Assembly (NCBI GenBank): GCA_008973525.1
Contig: WACJ01000042.1
Span: forward strand, 1-64,000
Source: Stenopsyche tienmushanensis
Taxonomy: Eukaryota; Arthropoda; Insecta; Trichoptera; Stenopsychidae
DNA: 64,000 nt
Direction: 5' to 3'
A program made the position numbers and the translations under genes. This document shows, piece by piece, positions 1 to 9,809 of this stretch; the first letter of the stretch is position 1, and the number at the start of each line of letters is the position of its first letter. Below the pieces are notes generated by a model. The model had not been told where the DNA came from. It saw nothing but the letters and a program-made list of their open reading frames with translations, and searched no databases.

Positions 1-346
1 CTTTGCTCATAAAAAATAAATTATTATCATTTGACTGGGATATTTTACCTCATCCTCCATACTCTGCTGACATTGCCCCTTCAGATTATTATTTATTTCT
101 TTCATTGAAAAATTCTTTACGTGGTAAAGATTTTAATTCAAAAAATGATAAAATATTGATCAAGGTAAATAAAAATTTACCTTGATCAATATTTTGCCAA
201 CAAACCTGGGAATTTTTGGCAAGAAGGCATTATGAGGTAATAGAACAGAATGGATTATATATTATTCAATACATTTTGATGTAATACAAATTATTGTTTA
301 TTTTTTTCTTAATATGAAAACAAAAGAAACTTATGGGACACCCTAA
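1..346 (+). mobile_element. mariner transposase C-terminus with 3' TIR (broken)
   Basis: Bases 3-185 read into the signature around the third catalytic Asp of a DD34D mariner transposase (HPPYSADIAPSDYYLF), followed by a frame resembling the family's C-terminal tail. The tail is broken by a stop near 183 and a frame change, and bases about 181-235 give LDQYFANKPGNFWQEG in another frame. The right end CTTATGGGACACCCTAA at 330-346 is followed by TA (347-348), as expected for a mariner TIR and its TA target duplication. The 5' part lies beyond the window edge. The break coincides with the inverted duplication at 150-195. Confidence 0.85.
150..195. repeat. perfect 46-bp hairpin (21-bp arms, 4-nt spacer)
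   Basis: Arms 150-170 and 175-195 are exact reverse complements around AAAA. The right arm is ordinary mariner coding sequence, so the left arm looks like an inverted copy of it that inserted and broke the transposase frame. Confidence 0.9.
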
Positions 347-365
347 TATAAAAATGAATTGGGTT

Positions 366-640
366 TTGTTCGTTCGAAATGCGCTGTCATACCGTTCATC
401 GAATTGCAATAAAACTTCGTACACTTATTGTTAAAGATTCCGCGAGTAACATAAGCATAGTCAAATATATAAAAACTAATGTTTGTTTGTTCGTATTTAA
501 TGCGCTGCCATACCGTTCATTCGATTGCAATAAAACTTTGCCAACTTATTGTTTGTACTTTTTAAAATAATATAGGTATACTACAATCAACTTACAGTAG
601 ATCTTATGTATAAAAATCATTGTTTGTTCATATTTATAAT
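366..640 (-). repeat. dispersed repeat B, two units in tandem
   Basis: Two diverged copies of about 100 bp follow each other (starting near 366 and 480). Both contain CATACCGTTCAT, then CGATTGCAATAAAACTT, or close variants of it. The same sequence recurs in this orientation at 48900-49245 and inverted at 18935-19200 and 52830-53125. No coding potential was seen. The class of element is not recognised. Confidence 0.7.
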
Positions 641-712
641 AAAACCAACAAACGATATTTTTAGAATTATCACTTCTGTGGCGGCAACGCGCTGGGTATC
701 GGCTATAACATA

Positions 713-982
713 TATATACAAGATGTTTTGCACATGAGCAAAAGTTTTTTGGGGATTAGAAGGGGTTTTTGCTACGTTTAAATACTCAATATTTTACCTT
801 TAAATCGTCATATAAATCATTCAATAAGTAATTAAATTTGAATATGTACCAGTTTGTTAGGTTGGGTTAAGAACTCTGACACTGGGTTAAGGACATAAGG
901 CCTATATTTGAAACGTAGCAAATGACCCTCCCTAAGCCCCAAAAAAATGTTATCAGTCCATATGCAATACATCCTGTATATA
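713..982. mobile_element. MITE with long imperfect terminal inverted repeats
   Basis: The left end (TATATACAAGATGTTTTGCA...) and the right end read on the other strand (TATATACAGGATGTATTGCA...) match for about 65 bp with mismatches, including TTTTTTGGGG and TTTGCTACGTTT. The 270-bp span has no coding frame. A short TATATA flank may be the target duplication. Confidence 0.75.
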
Positions 983-989
983 AATTGTA

Positions 990-2240
990 ATGTAATATAT
1001 ATTTATTAGCTGTGAGAGCGATGTGACGCATGGCGTCATTGGATGCACTGATAAGAACCAGCGCCGTATTTTTAGTAGTAGAACTATCACTTGTTGTATT
1101 TATATATTATACAATTAAAATTTCAAACATGCTGTTGCAGAATACAATGTCTAGAATAAAAAAAAAACTTTAAAATGATTTATGAAGATAGCAATACAAA
1201 ATATATTGACACTATCAATCTCATAAATTAGTATAATTTTATATAAAAAATTGATTAGCATTACATAGCTATTAATATTAACAAGGAAATAGAGATTTGT
1301 ATGTCATTATGCAAATTTAGTCTTAAAAAAAACATTTTGTTGTATTTGAAAAAAAAAATGTATAACATTAGCAAGTGGTAATTTGCACGGAATTTAATAC
1401 ATTAATATCAAATATTGAAGCGAATGATTTATTTCATTGTTTTAATACTGTTTTTAACAATTGGCCATTGGAATTTGGCCTTCTGCATATATCAAAAGAA
1501 ATAGAATATAAGCTGTGAGAAATTGCTTTTTGCGGTTAGCTTGTATCGAGACACGGTTCAAGAAACACATCCTTACTATAATTATAAAAGAGTTGTGAAT
1601 TTAATTCTTTCGTTTTTAGCTTATTTTCGACACTGTTTATACAAATTGAATCGATGAAACAAACAGATTTTTTCTGCTTTAGTCTTAGTTGGCCAACTTT
1701 CAAACAAGATACAAGCGACCTCCTCTTTACTGTCACAGTGGAAATTTTCATACTAAAGACATTTAGCTGAAAGTTCAAGTCATTCAATTATAGTTTTGGT
1801 TTTATTGTTGGCCAAAAATTTTGCTCGAGTTAGAGGAGTGATGCATTTTGCCATGAAAACCAATGCATTTTGCCAAATGAAACACAAGTTCTAGCTCCTA
1901 AGAAAAGTTTTCACCTGCATTTGATGAGATGTTCTTCATTTTTAAAACTATGTATATATATTAAAACTATATTAATAATTGCAATCAAATGTATTGGGAC
2001 TTTCTGTTCTGGGTTCATCTTGTACTATTTTTGGTCGCTGTCATTTCCTTACGACAAAATTTAATTTACTATTCCCACGTTAATTCAATTATACATGTCA
2101 AGCGTGTATTGCAAATTAATGCCCCCCTACACCCTAGAGTTACTCAAATGTCGTTGTGTGTAGATTTGTATGTACAGGAAGTGGCAGGGAAACTACCTTA
2201 TGTTATATCAGTTTAATTATTTTTTAATATTCCATGTTAA
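990..2240. other. AT-rich unique sequence, no gene seen
   Basis: Only short frames occur, none resembling a known family, and no clear repeat end was found. If the channel gene extends as inferred, this is intron. Confidence 0.5.
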
Positions 2241-2261
2241 ATAAAGCCACCCCACCCAAAA

Positions 2262-2738
2262 ATCATTCTCGCACATTGAGTGCAGATATTAGTGAATCGG
2301 AGATAGATACGGGTATCATGCATCTCATCATATATTTGTACATCAATTGGCAAAGTCGTGATGTAAAGGAACCCCTACACATTTAAATATTCTCATATTT
2401 ATCGCAGAGTACAAAATAGAGAGTCATCTCATTGAAAACCATTAGGTATGGGATCTTCTTAGATCGTTGAGGTCATCTTGGAATCATAATAAATAGTAGA
2501 AAGTCACATAAATCAATTATATACTTAAAAATCAGCGTGGTAACAAAATTGGTTCTATTTAAAACGACTATTGTGTGTTATCAACAGTGTTAAGGCTCAT
2601 TTATAAATATACAAGCTTCACTCACGTTGCGCGGTCCTGAAAGAAAAGTGGATTTATGTGGACGATAAATGGTGGATATAAAAATGTAGTATTTATGTTT
2701 AGCACAATTCTAAATAAACTCACTAATCAAAGGGTTAA
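2262..2738 (-). repeat. repeat A (TTAA-ended element), inverted copy
   Basis: Read on the minus strand it begins TTAACCCTTTGATTAGTGAG at 2738. It carries the family landmarks: a stretch around GACCGCGCAACG, a run equivalent to TAAATGAGCCTTAACACTG, and near the far end CACTAATATCTGCACTCAA. The piece at 2440-2550 is also found at 52390-52520 and, inverted, at 32930-33030. Confidence 0.65.
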
Positions 2739-2744
2739 ACTGAT

Positions 2745-3900
2745 ATCTCCTGTTTGTGGTATTTATTTTTAAAATAAGGTAGTTTCACTGCCGCATCCTG
2801 TATATTTGAATGGGATTAAATTTTCTACAACACTATTGATTCGCATATGCCTAAAACGCTTTTTTTACATTCAGAATGAAAAAGGAACATAGGCAGGGCA
2901 CAGACATGGTCGCAATAAATTTTCTCGCACCATTTGCAGAAAAAAGAACACGGACGGATCCCCATAAAACAAGTGCGGCGAAATGAGCTTTTTTCCTCGT
3001 CCGCACTAAGTGCGTTAAGACAAATGTTTGGACAGTTCGAAATTGGTCACGACCGTTTTTCCGGCGGGGGGGGGGCGTCGACTTTGAAAGGAAAACAAAC
3101 GACGCCACCACCCCTCCTTCGAAAGGGGGAGTTGATTTTTTTGCATTTCTGCAAACGCCAGTACAAATTTCATCGGCGCCCGGGGCGCACGTCGTTAAAT
3201 TGCAAAAAGTGAGTGCCGCTCAGATTGATGACCGCCGGTCTGCGGTATAAATCTCGCAGGAACTAGCGACTCTATTTAACTTTATTGCTTATTTTAACTT
3301 TGCGGGACAATGCGGCCGTATTAAACAGGGTGTTTGCAAAGACCGGGTCTCTAAATTATAGGGTGTACATTGGCGTCCTTTAAAAAGCGCCGGAACGGCC
3401 CTGTAAAGGGTTTTTCCGATGAACTGAAAACGATAAATCGTCTTTAGAACATCAAGTGCGGAGTTTTAAAGACTTCATTTTCAAGCCAATTTTTGCTGTG
3501 AGTACGTAACCTCAAATGCAAAATCATGCACTTTTACACACACAGTTATTCAGGATAAACCAAACCAAATGTTGCTATTAAAAATGAAACGAGCAGCAAC
3601 TTTTGAACAATTAAAAATATGATAAAAGCTATTTGGGGCACATATTATCGCTTCTAGGAAGAGTGCATCTTCCCGCGGCCAAGACTGTTGGTTGACTCTT
3701 TTTTTCTTCTCGTATCTATAAAGATTAATATAGGCTTGCTCTGGGGTGTTTTATACTCCATGCTATAATATTTTCACCGTTTTGGATTTATTCATCCAAT
3801 CCAATTGTTGGTCCAGTGGTAATGTACAAGAGGTTTTTTTTATTATTATTCACACCTAGGCTGATACAAGTATATGGTCAAACCGTAGTGACATGTTATG
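2745..3900. other. unique, locally GC-rich sequence, no gene seen
   Basis: The block at about 2930-3430 is much richer in G+C than its surroundings and has a run of ten G at 3066-3075. Short frames exist on both strands but none resembles a protein family. A scrap near 3665-3695 resembles the palindrome of the LTR family, inverted. It could be a conserved non-coding intron block, but that is not testable here. Confidence 0.4.
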
Positions 3901-3904
3901 GGAG

Positions 3905-5465
3905 AGGACGGATACTAAAAATAGTATCCATTTAAGGCGCATTTGGCTCCGAGACTATGGCAGAAGGCCTTGAATGCAGAAAAGGCACCGGGGCTGGCCA
4001 CCAAGTTCCTGTGGCCAAGAGGTCCAGAAAAAGGACCTCTGATACGGCACAGAAGCGCCTCTCTCTCTCGGCTGAGATGCTCTAACACGACCACAGAACG
4101 TGATCCGCGTTCATGAAAGGACTGTATGTGCGGGGAGCACACACAGTCTGAACTATCTTTTAGTTTCATTTTTGCCAAGTATGCCGCAAAAAGTCCAGTG
4201 ATCAGGGTCCACCCATTTTAGCTTGAGGCGAGATGAGACTGAGCCAAATATATTCCGCATGTAGCCACCGTGAGGCGACTCAGACCAACTGCGTTCCCAA
4301 TCGGCAATTACCGTGTTTCTAGGCCACCTTTTGATGACAATAGGATCCGTGATAATTCCATCTGCTTCCTCATCTGATAGAGTGGAGTTACCAACTTTAA
4401 TTATTCTACGTACTTTTCTAAGGTGCTTCGCTGCTTTTATTTGTGCTTTTATGACTAGTGGCATGATTCCTACAAGGACAGGGAGGCTGTCTGCAGCAGT
4501 TGTTCTACACACTCCAGTGATTCTTACTAGTGGCAATGTTTAGGCTTGTCTCGTCCAAGTCTGTCCACCCACGCTCCTGCTCTGTATGTGGCAATACTCT
4601 TGTAGATGGCATCATAGGCAATCCTGAGGTGTCTGCCCCCAAGACCACAATCAGCGCCCGCCAGTCTGTACATTTAGTTACAATCTCCCCTAGCAGCATG
4701 GTTCCTACGATGCGAACCAACGCCAGGGCATGTAATGCGTGGTGCGGATACGCATTGAGTGTCATGACACAGAAAGAGGATGCCGAGCGACTAAGACGTC
4801 GGCCTCCGGCGGCGTCCTCCTCCTAACCCTGAAGAGCAGGACACCCAATACAAGGAGATGCACGCTGAATAGTGTGCATACATAGAAGGAGCCCAAGAGG
4901 GACACACGGCCGTCACTACCAGGTAATACTTAACGGTAGCCGGGGTGACAGCAGAGACTTGTCCCCTCCGAAGAACATACTGGAGGGACAGAGTAGGCCA
5001 GAGGGAGGAGTTTAGTGGGTAAAAATCTACACACTACCCGCAAGGGTGTTTTGTACTTGCTAAAGCCCACTCGTAGAATTCCACGGGTGCGAAGATTCCT
5101 CGCCCACAGGAAAAAAAAGTCTGTACATTTTGCCAAAAGCCTTGGCCGCTTTGTCGGTTGCAATTTTAATGTTTTCTCTGAACCTGCATCCCACAGAGAT
5201 GGTTATAATAAGTTTTTTAGTCTCACTCAATGTCCAAAGTATTCTTAAGGCTGTATTTGTTCTTTCCTCCAGTTCTGATTTTGAATCCCCGCATGTTGTG
5301 AGAGTTAGGTCATCGGCATATGCTGTTAGTAAGCAATCCTGCGGGAGTACCAGATCAAGGGCATCGTCAAACAGGATAATCTAGAACATGGGTCCCAGAA
5401 CAGAACCGTGTGAACATCCCATCGTCAGAGAGCGAGTGATAAGCTCACTTACAGCCAGTGCCTGG
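3905..5465 (-). mobile_element. R1-like LINE, 5'-truncated ORF2 remnant, split by another LINE
   Basis: This is a non-LTR retrotransposon reverse transcriptase, minus strand, in degraded frames. Going downstream it shows GCSHGSVLGPMF then IILFDDALDL near 5420-5350, the catalytic YADD box (LLTAYADDLTL) near 5310-5340, then AFGKMYRL at about 5120. After the inserted LINE it resumes with the thumb region GGRHLRIAYDAIYKSIATY (about 4640-4580), VRITGVCRTT near 4520, and a cysteine/histidine-poor C-terminus ending near 3915. This order and the 'V-R-x-T-x-x-x-R-T' motif are typical of the R1 clade. Stops and frameshifts make it dead. A 7-bp stem hairpin lies in the 3' end at 3910-3929. The 5' truncation is usual for LINEs. 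The upper boundary, where LTR sequence starts, is approximate. Confidence 0.85.
4676..5117 (+). mobile_element. second R1-like LINE 3' end, inserted into the first; poly(A) and 13-bp target duplication
   Basis: The plus strand here encodes the last ~50 residues of an R1-type ORF2 (ALSVMTQKEDAERLRRR, stop at 4824-4826), then a 3' UTR and eight A at 5111-5118. It is flanked by AGTCTGTACATTT at 4663-4675 and 5118-5130, the signature of target-primed insertion. Joining the flanks restores the minus-strand frame of the host LINE across FGKMYRL. The 3' UTR resembles that of the insert at 60009-60453, including the TTTAGTGGGTA and AAGATTCCTCGCCCACAG motifs. Confidence 0.9.
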
Positions 5466-5730
5466 TGTTTGGTGGTTGATTCTGTGGTGGGAGTTGTAAG
5501 AGTCGTCAGATAGCCTTGATTGCGGGAAGACGTCCTTTCCGCGGTCATATCTCTCTTCTTCATTATTTCTATTTGGCACCCGTTCACCTTTATTCCAATG
5601 TTCGACTACATAATGACTCAAAAGAAGAATGTACCCGCATGCGAAGGTGGCCGTCTTATAGAGCACCTGAAAGCGTGGAATAATTTAGGAACTTTGCCCC
5701 ACGAGCGCCCTTGCTCCACCACGTAAGATT
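5466..5730 (+). mobile_element. LTR-retrotransposon LTR (3' part)
   Basis: Diverged copy of the window's LTR family. It has the central palindrome (GCGGGAAGACGTCCTTTCC near 5521-5540), then the CAAAAGAAGAATGTACCCG segment and a TAGGAACTTTGCCCCACGAGC end. A primer-binding site follows at once. The left border with the LINE is approximate. Confidence 0.7.
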
Positions 5731-5748
5731 TGGTGTCAGAAGTGGGAT
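5731..5748 (+). promoter_or_regulatory. tRNA-Leu primer-binding site of LTR element
   Basis: TGGTGTCAGAAGTGGGAT is complementary to the 3' end of an insect-type tRNA-Leu (…CCCACTTCTGACACCA). It sits directly after the LTR end. The same site occurs at 37584, 38878 and inverted at 41796. Confidence 0.8.
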
Positions 5749-6190
5749 CACTTGATGGGATTGAATCACGGGATTCTAAAATTTATCATACATTATTATA
5801 ACACATCTTTTGCGGGAAATATGGATCTCAGTCTTCAGCTGTATGCAAGAGATTGCAATATCAATATTTGGATGATATCTATGAGTACCCATGTAATATA
5901 TCAGAAATGGAAATATAATACTATATCTATTTATCTATTCGAACGCCATCCAGCAAATTCAATCTGATTTATGCGACAAAGTCATCGAAAATTAGACTTC
6001 CCGAATACGCACTTCCAAGCAAATTTATGGTATATATTTGAATAATATTATATTTTATATTTATTGCCATAAAATATTCTTTTAAATAAAATAAAATTTA
6101 AGGAGATATCTTATATGTAAGTTGTTTTATATTCATTTAAAAATTGAGCGTTCTTATTGAAATATCTTCATATACTAATTTGGTGTAGCT
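5749..6190 (+). mobile_element. internal leader fragment of the LTR element
   Basis: Follows the primer-binding site. The stretch from about 5945 (CAGCAAATTCAATCTGATTT) to 6180 is closely matched at 23615-23790, so it belongs to a repeated element. No gag or pol motifs are readable. Confidence 0.5.
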
Positions 6191-6199
6191 TAAGTAAAT

Positions 6200-7900
6200 T
6201 TCTTATGGTATACCTTGGTTTTATTGATTCAAAAAAGTAAAAACGTCGATTAATCATTTGATCTGCGGTTGTATTATGCTACGGGGCTCAACCTCAGTCG
6301 ATTTTCATCCATTGTTAAAATAACTTATTGACCTTCCCTCAAACATTAAATTGTGGAGCGCCTACTTGTATGACTTCCAAACATCCCCCGACCACAATTC
6401 GCTCCCTCTGCTCCAATTTCGATCCTCAAATATTTTAAGAGCGATTTGGACAGCTTCGCTCTAAATTATATGTGAACGTGCGAGAATGATAGACGTCCTT
6501 ACAAAACTAGCACCATGTTGAGCGTTAAGAGCTGCCAACTTCAGGCGCTCCTCTTTCGCCACTCAAAAGCCTAACGAGATGACTTGCAATAAAAGGATGA
6601 CATTGAAGAATACCAGAACGTACCCAAATTTTGCACATTTTTCAATGAGGCCACACAGAAAGAGCAGACGGCGGCTTTTGCTCCGGGATACAAGATAAAA
6701 TATGCCCATCCATTTTATACGCCGTTCAAACTCTTTTTTTTATTTTCTTGCCAAATTCCAAAAATAAATTCAATATTCGCACATTTGATCCTGTGTAAAT
6801 TCTAGCCGGTAACTAAAGCGTACAATTTGGCGTAACATGGGTCGGAGTGGCCATGAGAAGGACTCACGGCTTAATACAGACGTTGTTCATATATTAGAAA
6901 GGTAATATATTAAATGGATTTGCAACAATATAAGATAGTAAATTCTAGGCATTATTATATTAATTTGAAATATCACTTTCATCTTCCCGAATGAAAGGTC
7001 AAACTGATATTCCCGAATATATTAATAAACGACCTTAACAATTATAGTCGAATTCAAACAACAAATACAGTGGCGACATCTCTTATTTCGTCCACAAGCT
7101 TAAAATTGCACGCGGTTAATATATTTTCTATTATATATAAATGATCATTATTTTCTAAGGTGAACTGAATATGAATTAGATCAAATATGTAGCGAAAATG
7201 TGGATCGAATACTAATATTAGGCGAGAATGGGTAGCGTTCATAATTGATAGTTTAACCTTTTGCATTTGATCATAAACGTTATGAACGTGAGACCTTTTC
7301 TGGAGTGATTTCCATTGTCTATAAAATTGTATAGAAATGAATCTTATATCAATAATTTGCTTATAACGCAGAATAAAATTTTCCAAATGCATTTTTTTAT
7401 ATTACATACAAGCAGCTTGAAATATTAGCAGATATCTGCAAAATGTTGATCATTCTTATATGCCCAATAAGACTTAAATACGAGCGTAACCAATTTGGTA
7501 ACATCGAATTTATTGTTCTATAAAATACAAATCAATCTTAAATATTTTCTTGGTGATGATGTAGAGTGAAAGGAAATACTATGAAAATTGCAATCCTGTC
7601 AGCTTCGGATTTTCTATTTTAAAGGATTATTTTTTGCAAAGGAGTGATGAGTAGTGGTGATTGGATGTTGACGCCACTCGACATTTTATTAATATTCTGC
7701 GGCACCTGCCTTATTTCGACCTGTGTTCCGTCGTTCATCGCAGCCGACTCGTTGGTCGGGACCATTTACCATCATTTATTCCTAAGTATTGCTAAGGCTA
7801 CGCGCAAACAGCATCTATTTGGTCTGGTGTTTTTATAAGCATAAACTATGTATTATAAGGAATTAAAAATAATTTATTTCAACTTTTTACAATTATCTTA
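6200..7900. other. unique sequence, no supported gene
   Basis: A 112-codon frame on the minus strand (7392-7054) starts with ATG but resembles no family I recognise, is AT-driven and lacks convincing splice context. I treat it as chance. Nothing else was seen. Confidence 0.45.
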
Positions 7901-7904
7901 ACAA

Positions 7905-8075
7905 GGTGGCAATAGTCTGGCAACCCCCTCCCCTTCCAAACCCAATAGCACTCAGTTATCAGACTGTCATATTGATTGTCCAGAACACAGTCCAGACACG
8001 CCAGAACACAACTATTAAATTATTCACATGTGTTAGATGACCTTCAATTTATGCTGCCAGTTCTCAGTCCATTAG
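7905..8075 (+). repeat. short dispersed repeat H
   Basis: Contains CCAGAACACAACTATTAAATT and, further on, GATGACCTTCAATTTATGCT followed by GCCAG. Diverged copies of the same order occur at 28590-28725. Class unknown. Confidence 0.45.
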
Positions 8076-8120
8076 TTTTGGGCGCAAAATTATAACTACG
8101 ATTTTATGAGTAACACACTT

Positions 8121-8384
8121 TTAATCCATTGAGTAGTGAGTTAATTTTAAAATGACTTTAACGTAGATGCTATATTTCTATGTTCATAGAAATATCCACT
8201 TATCTCTCAAGACCGCGCAGCGTGTATAAAGCTTGTATATCTATAAATAGCATACAATATTCGTTAATGTCTTTGCGTAAACATAAACAATGCTCTGTCT
8301 CTCTCAACTCAACGCGTAAGAAAGCTCTTTCTGAATTGCTGGAATTCGATCGCAAATACGCGACTGCACTCCTTAAATGGTTAA
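8121..8384 (+). mobile_element. repeat A, complete short copy flanked by TTAA
   Basis: Begins TTAATCCATTGAGTAGTGAG and ends ...CTTAAATGGTTAA, so its two ends are inverted versions of a TTAACC-type terminus. The interior has AAGACCGCGCAGCGTG and CGCAAATACGCGAC. TTAA ends with a CC(C/A)-type TIR recall piggyBac-related MITEs. That assignment is an inference, since no transposase is present. An open frame (8180-8839) runs through it by chance into the LTR. Confidence 0.7.
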
Positions 8385-8432
8385 GCACTAAAATATTTTC
8401 AAATGACATAAGTCATTCTGATTCAGAATGGA

Positions 8433-8790
8433 TGTATTGCGTGGGTGATTTAACATTCCCACGCAATAGCAATAGCGACATCTTCCGTCTCTCTTTAGGT
8501 GCAATGTGTTATTTTAACAGCGCCATCTCTTGTGGCCCTGCGGAGACATTGCACCTGCATACCGACCGAGCGCTCCTTGCAGGTGCACCGTTGCCGGTTC
8601 AGTTGAGGTGGGAGTCAGGAGAGTCGTCGGTTAGCCTTGGCTGCGGGAAGTCGTCCTTCTTACAGCCAGATCTCTCATGTGGAATAAATAGTTATTTAGA
8701 GAAGAAAGTCTTTCTATTCGACCTCCATCTATTCGTTCAACTACATCCCGACGAGCACGCGAGGGGCGGGGAGCCGCCCGGGGACTCTGT
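8433..8790 (+). mobile_element. LTR fragment (U3 to near the 3' end)
   Basis: Starts TGTATTGCGTGGG with a ten-base inverted repeat (ATTGCGTGGG / CCCACGCAAT, 8435-8466). It continues through the family landmarks: GGTGCAATGTGTTATTTTAA, TTAGCCTTGGCTGCGGGAAG with the palindrome at about 8639-8667, and an AATAAA at about 8680. It stops near GGGGACTCTG, short of the end seen in other copies. Confidence 0.8.
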
Positions 8791-8839
8791 ATTCGTCAAT
8801 AAGATAAAAATCCGCGTGTTATTGAGGAAAGATGTCTGA

Positions 8840-9805
8840 ATCAAAAAATAGTGGAACTGGAAATGCTGATACCAAGCGATAACAATCAATATTGAGAGAC
8901 TTTTTATGTCAGTAATTGAATGAATGTCTTGATTTGAATTGTCTGATGTCTATTTTAGCAAGGCATTACAAAAAAAATCTAGACATCACCCTATTAAATT
9001 ACCCTATATATTATACAATTTTAAAATTTTAAATGAACTACTAGTTTCGTATTTGAACTTCGTTTATTTGAGAGCTGAACCTGCGGTTGTTCCGGATGTT
9101 CCATTTGGTCCCATAGAAGAGGTTAAAAGTTTCCAAATTACGTTAAAATTCTCGAGGGTCACTTTCGACAAAATAACATTCGACCTTTACACATGTGCGA
9201 ATTTATAAATATATGCGAGGATGAAATTCGCATAAATCATGAGAGGATTTGATATGCGAAATTGATCGAATGGAAGAAGAAATGATTTCGCAAGATAGTG
9301 ACGAGGGTTCAAAGGGGCACAAAAAGGGTGGATTCGACGGGTGAAAAAAAACCTACCTTCAATAAAGTGCCATCGCCTCGGAATGATCATTCAGATATGA
9401 CACGTCACGATGTGTGATTAAGCAATTATTCGCGACTATTGTGTTCCGATTTTGGACTTTTGGCGAAGGGTTATTAATCTTGTCCGTGTTATTTGAATGA
9501 GTAATGCTCGCAACACGCTGTTTGATCTAATGAACTAACTTCGGACAACTTTGTAAGTCAGCCTATCCCAAAATTCATCATGATAATACTTTAGTTAATT
9601 TTCGTAAAATCTTGTTTGCCGTTTTAGGAACACGGCCTGTGTAGCAAAATAGTTTTCAACTTTACAACGTCGGACATTTTACGACATGTATGTTAACCCT
9701 CGAGTAGTAGGCATCCTTTTAAGGATGCTTTAATATGGGAATTACAGTTAGCGGATTAAATTAATGTTTGAAATAATGATTAATGATGTATGAGCTGATG
9801 ATGGA
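8840..9805. other. unique sequence, no gene seen
   Basis: Short frames only, with no recognised motifs or repeat matches to the rest of the window. Confidence 0.45.
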
Positions 9806-9809
9806 TATA

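Noticed and set aside
4313..4662. Plus-strand frame with a Cys-x-x-Cys motif upstream of the inserted LINE
   Set aside because: It looked like the LINE zinc knuckle. But the target duplication at 4663-4675 shows the inserted LINE starts only at 4676, and the minus-strand thumb region reads through this part.
7054..7392. 112-codon minus-strand ATG frame
   Set aside because: AT-biased residue composition with no recognised family. Kept only as a remark.
8180..8839. The longest open frame of the window, 219 codons on the plus strand
   Set aside because: It runs across the border from repeat A into the LTR and resembles no protein. Other copies of either repeat do not keep the frame.
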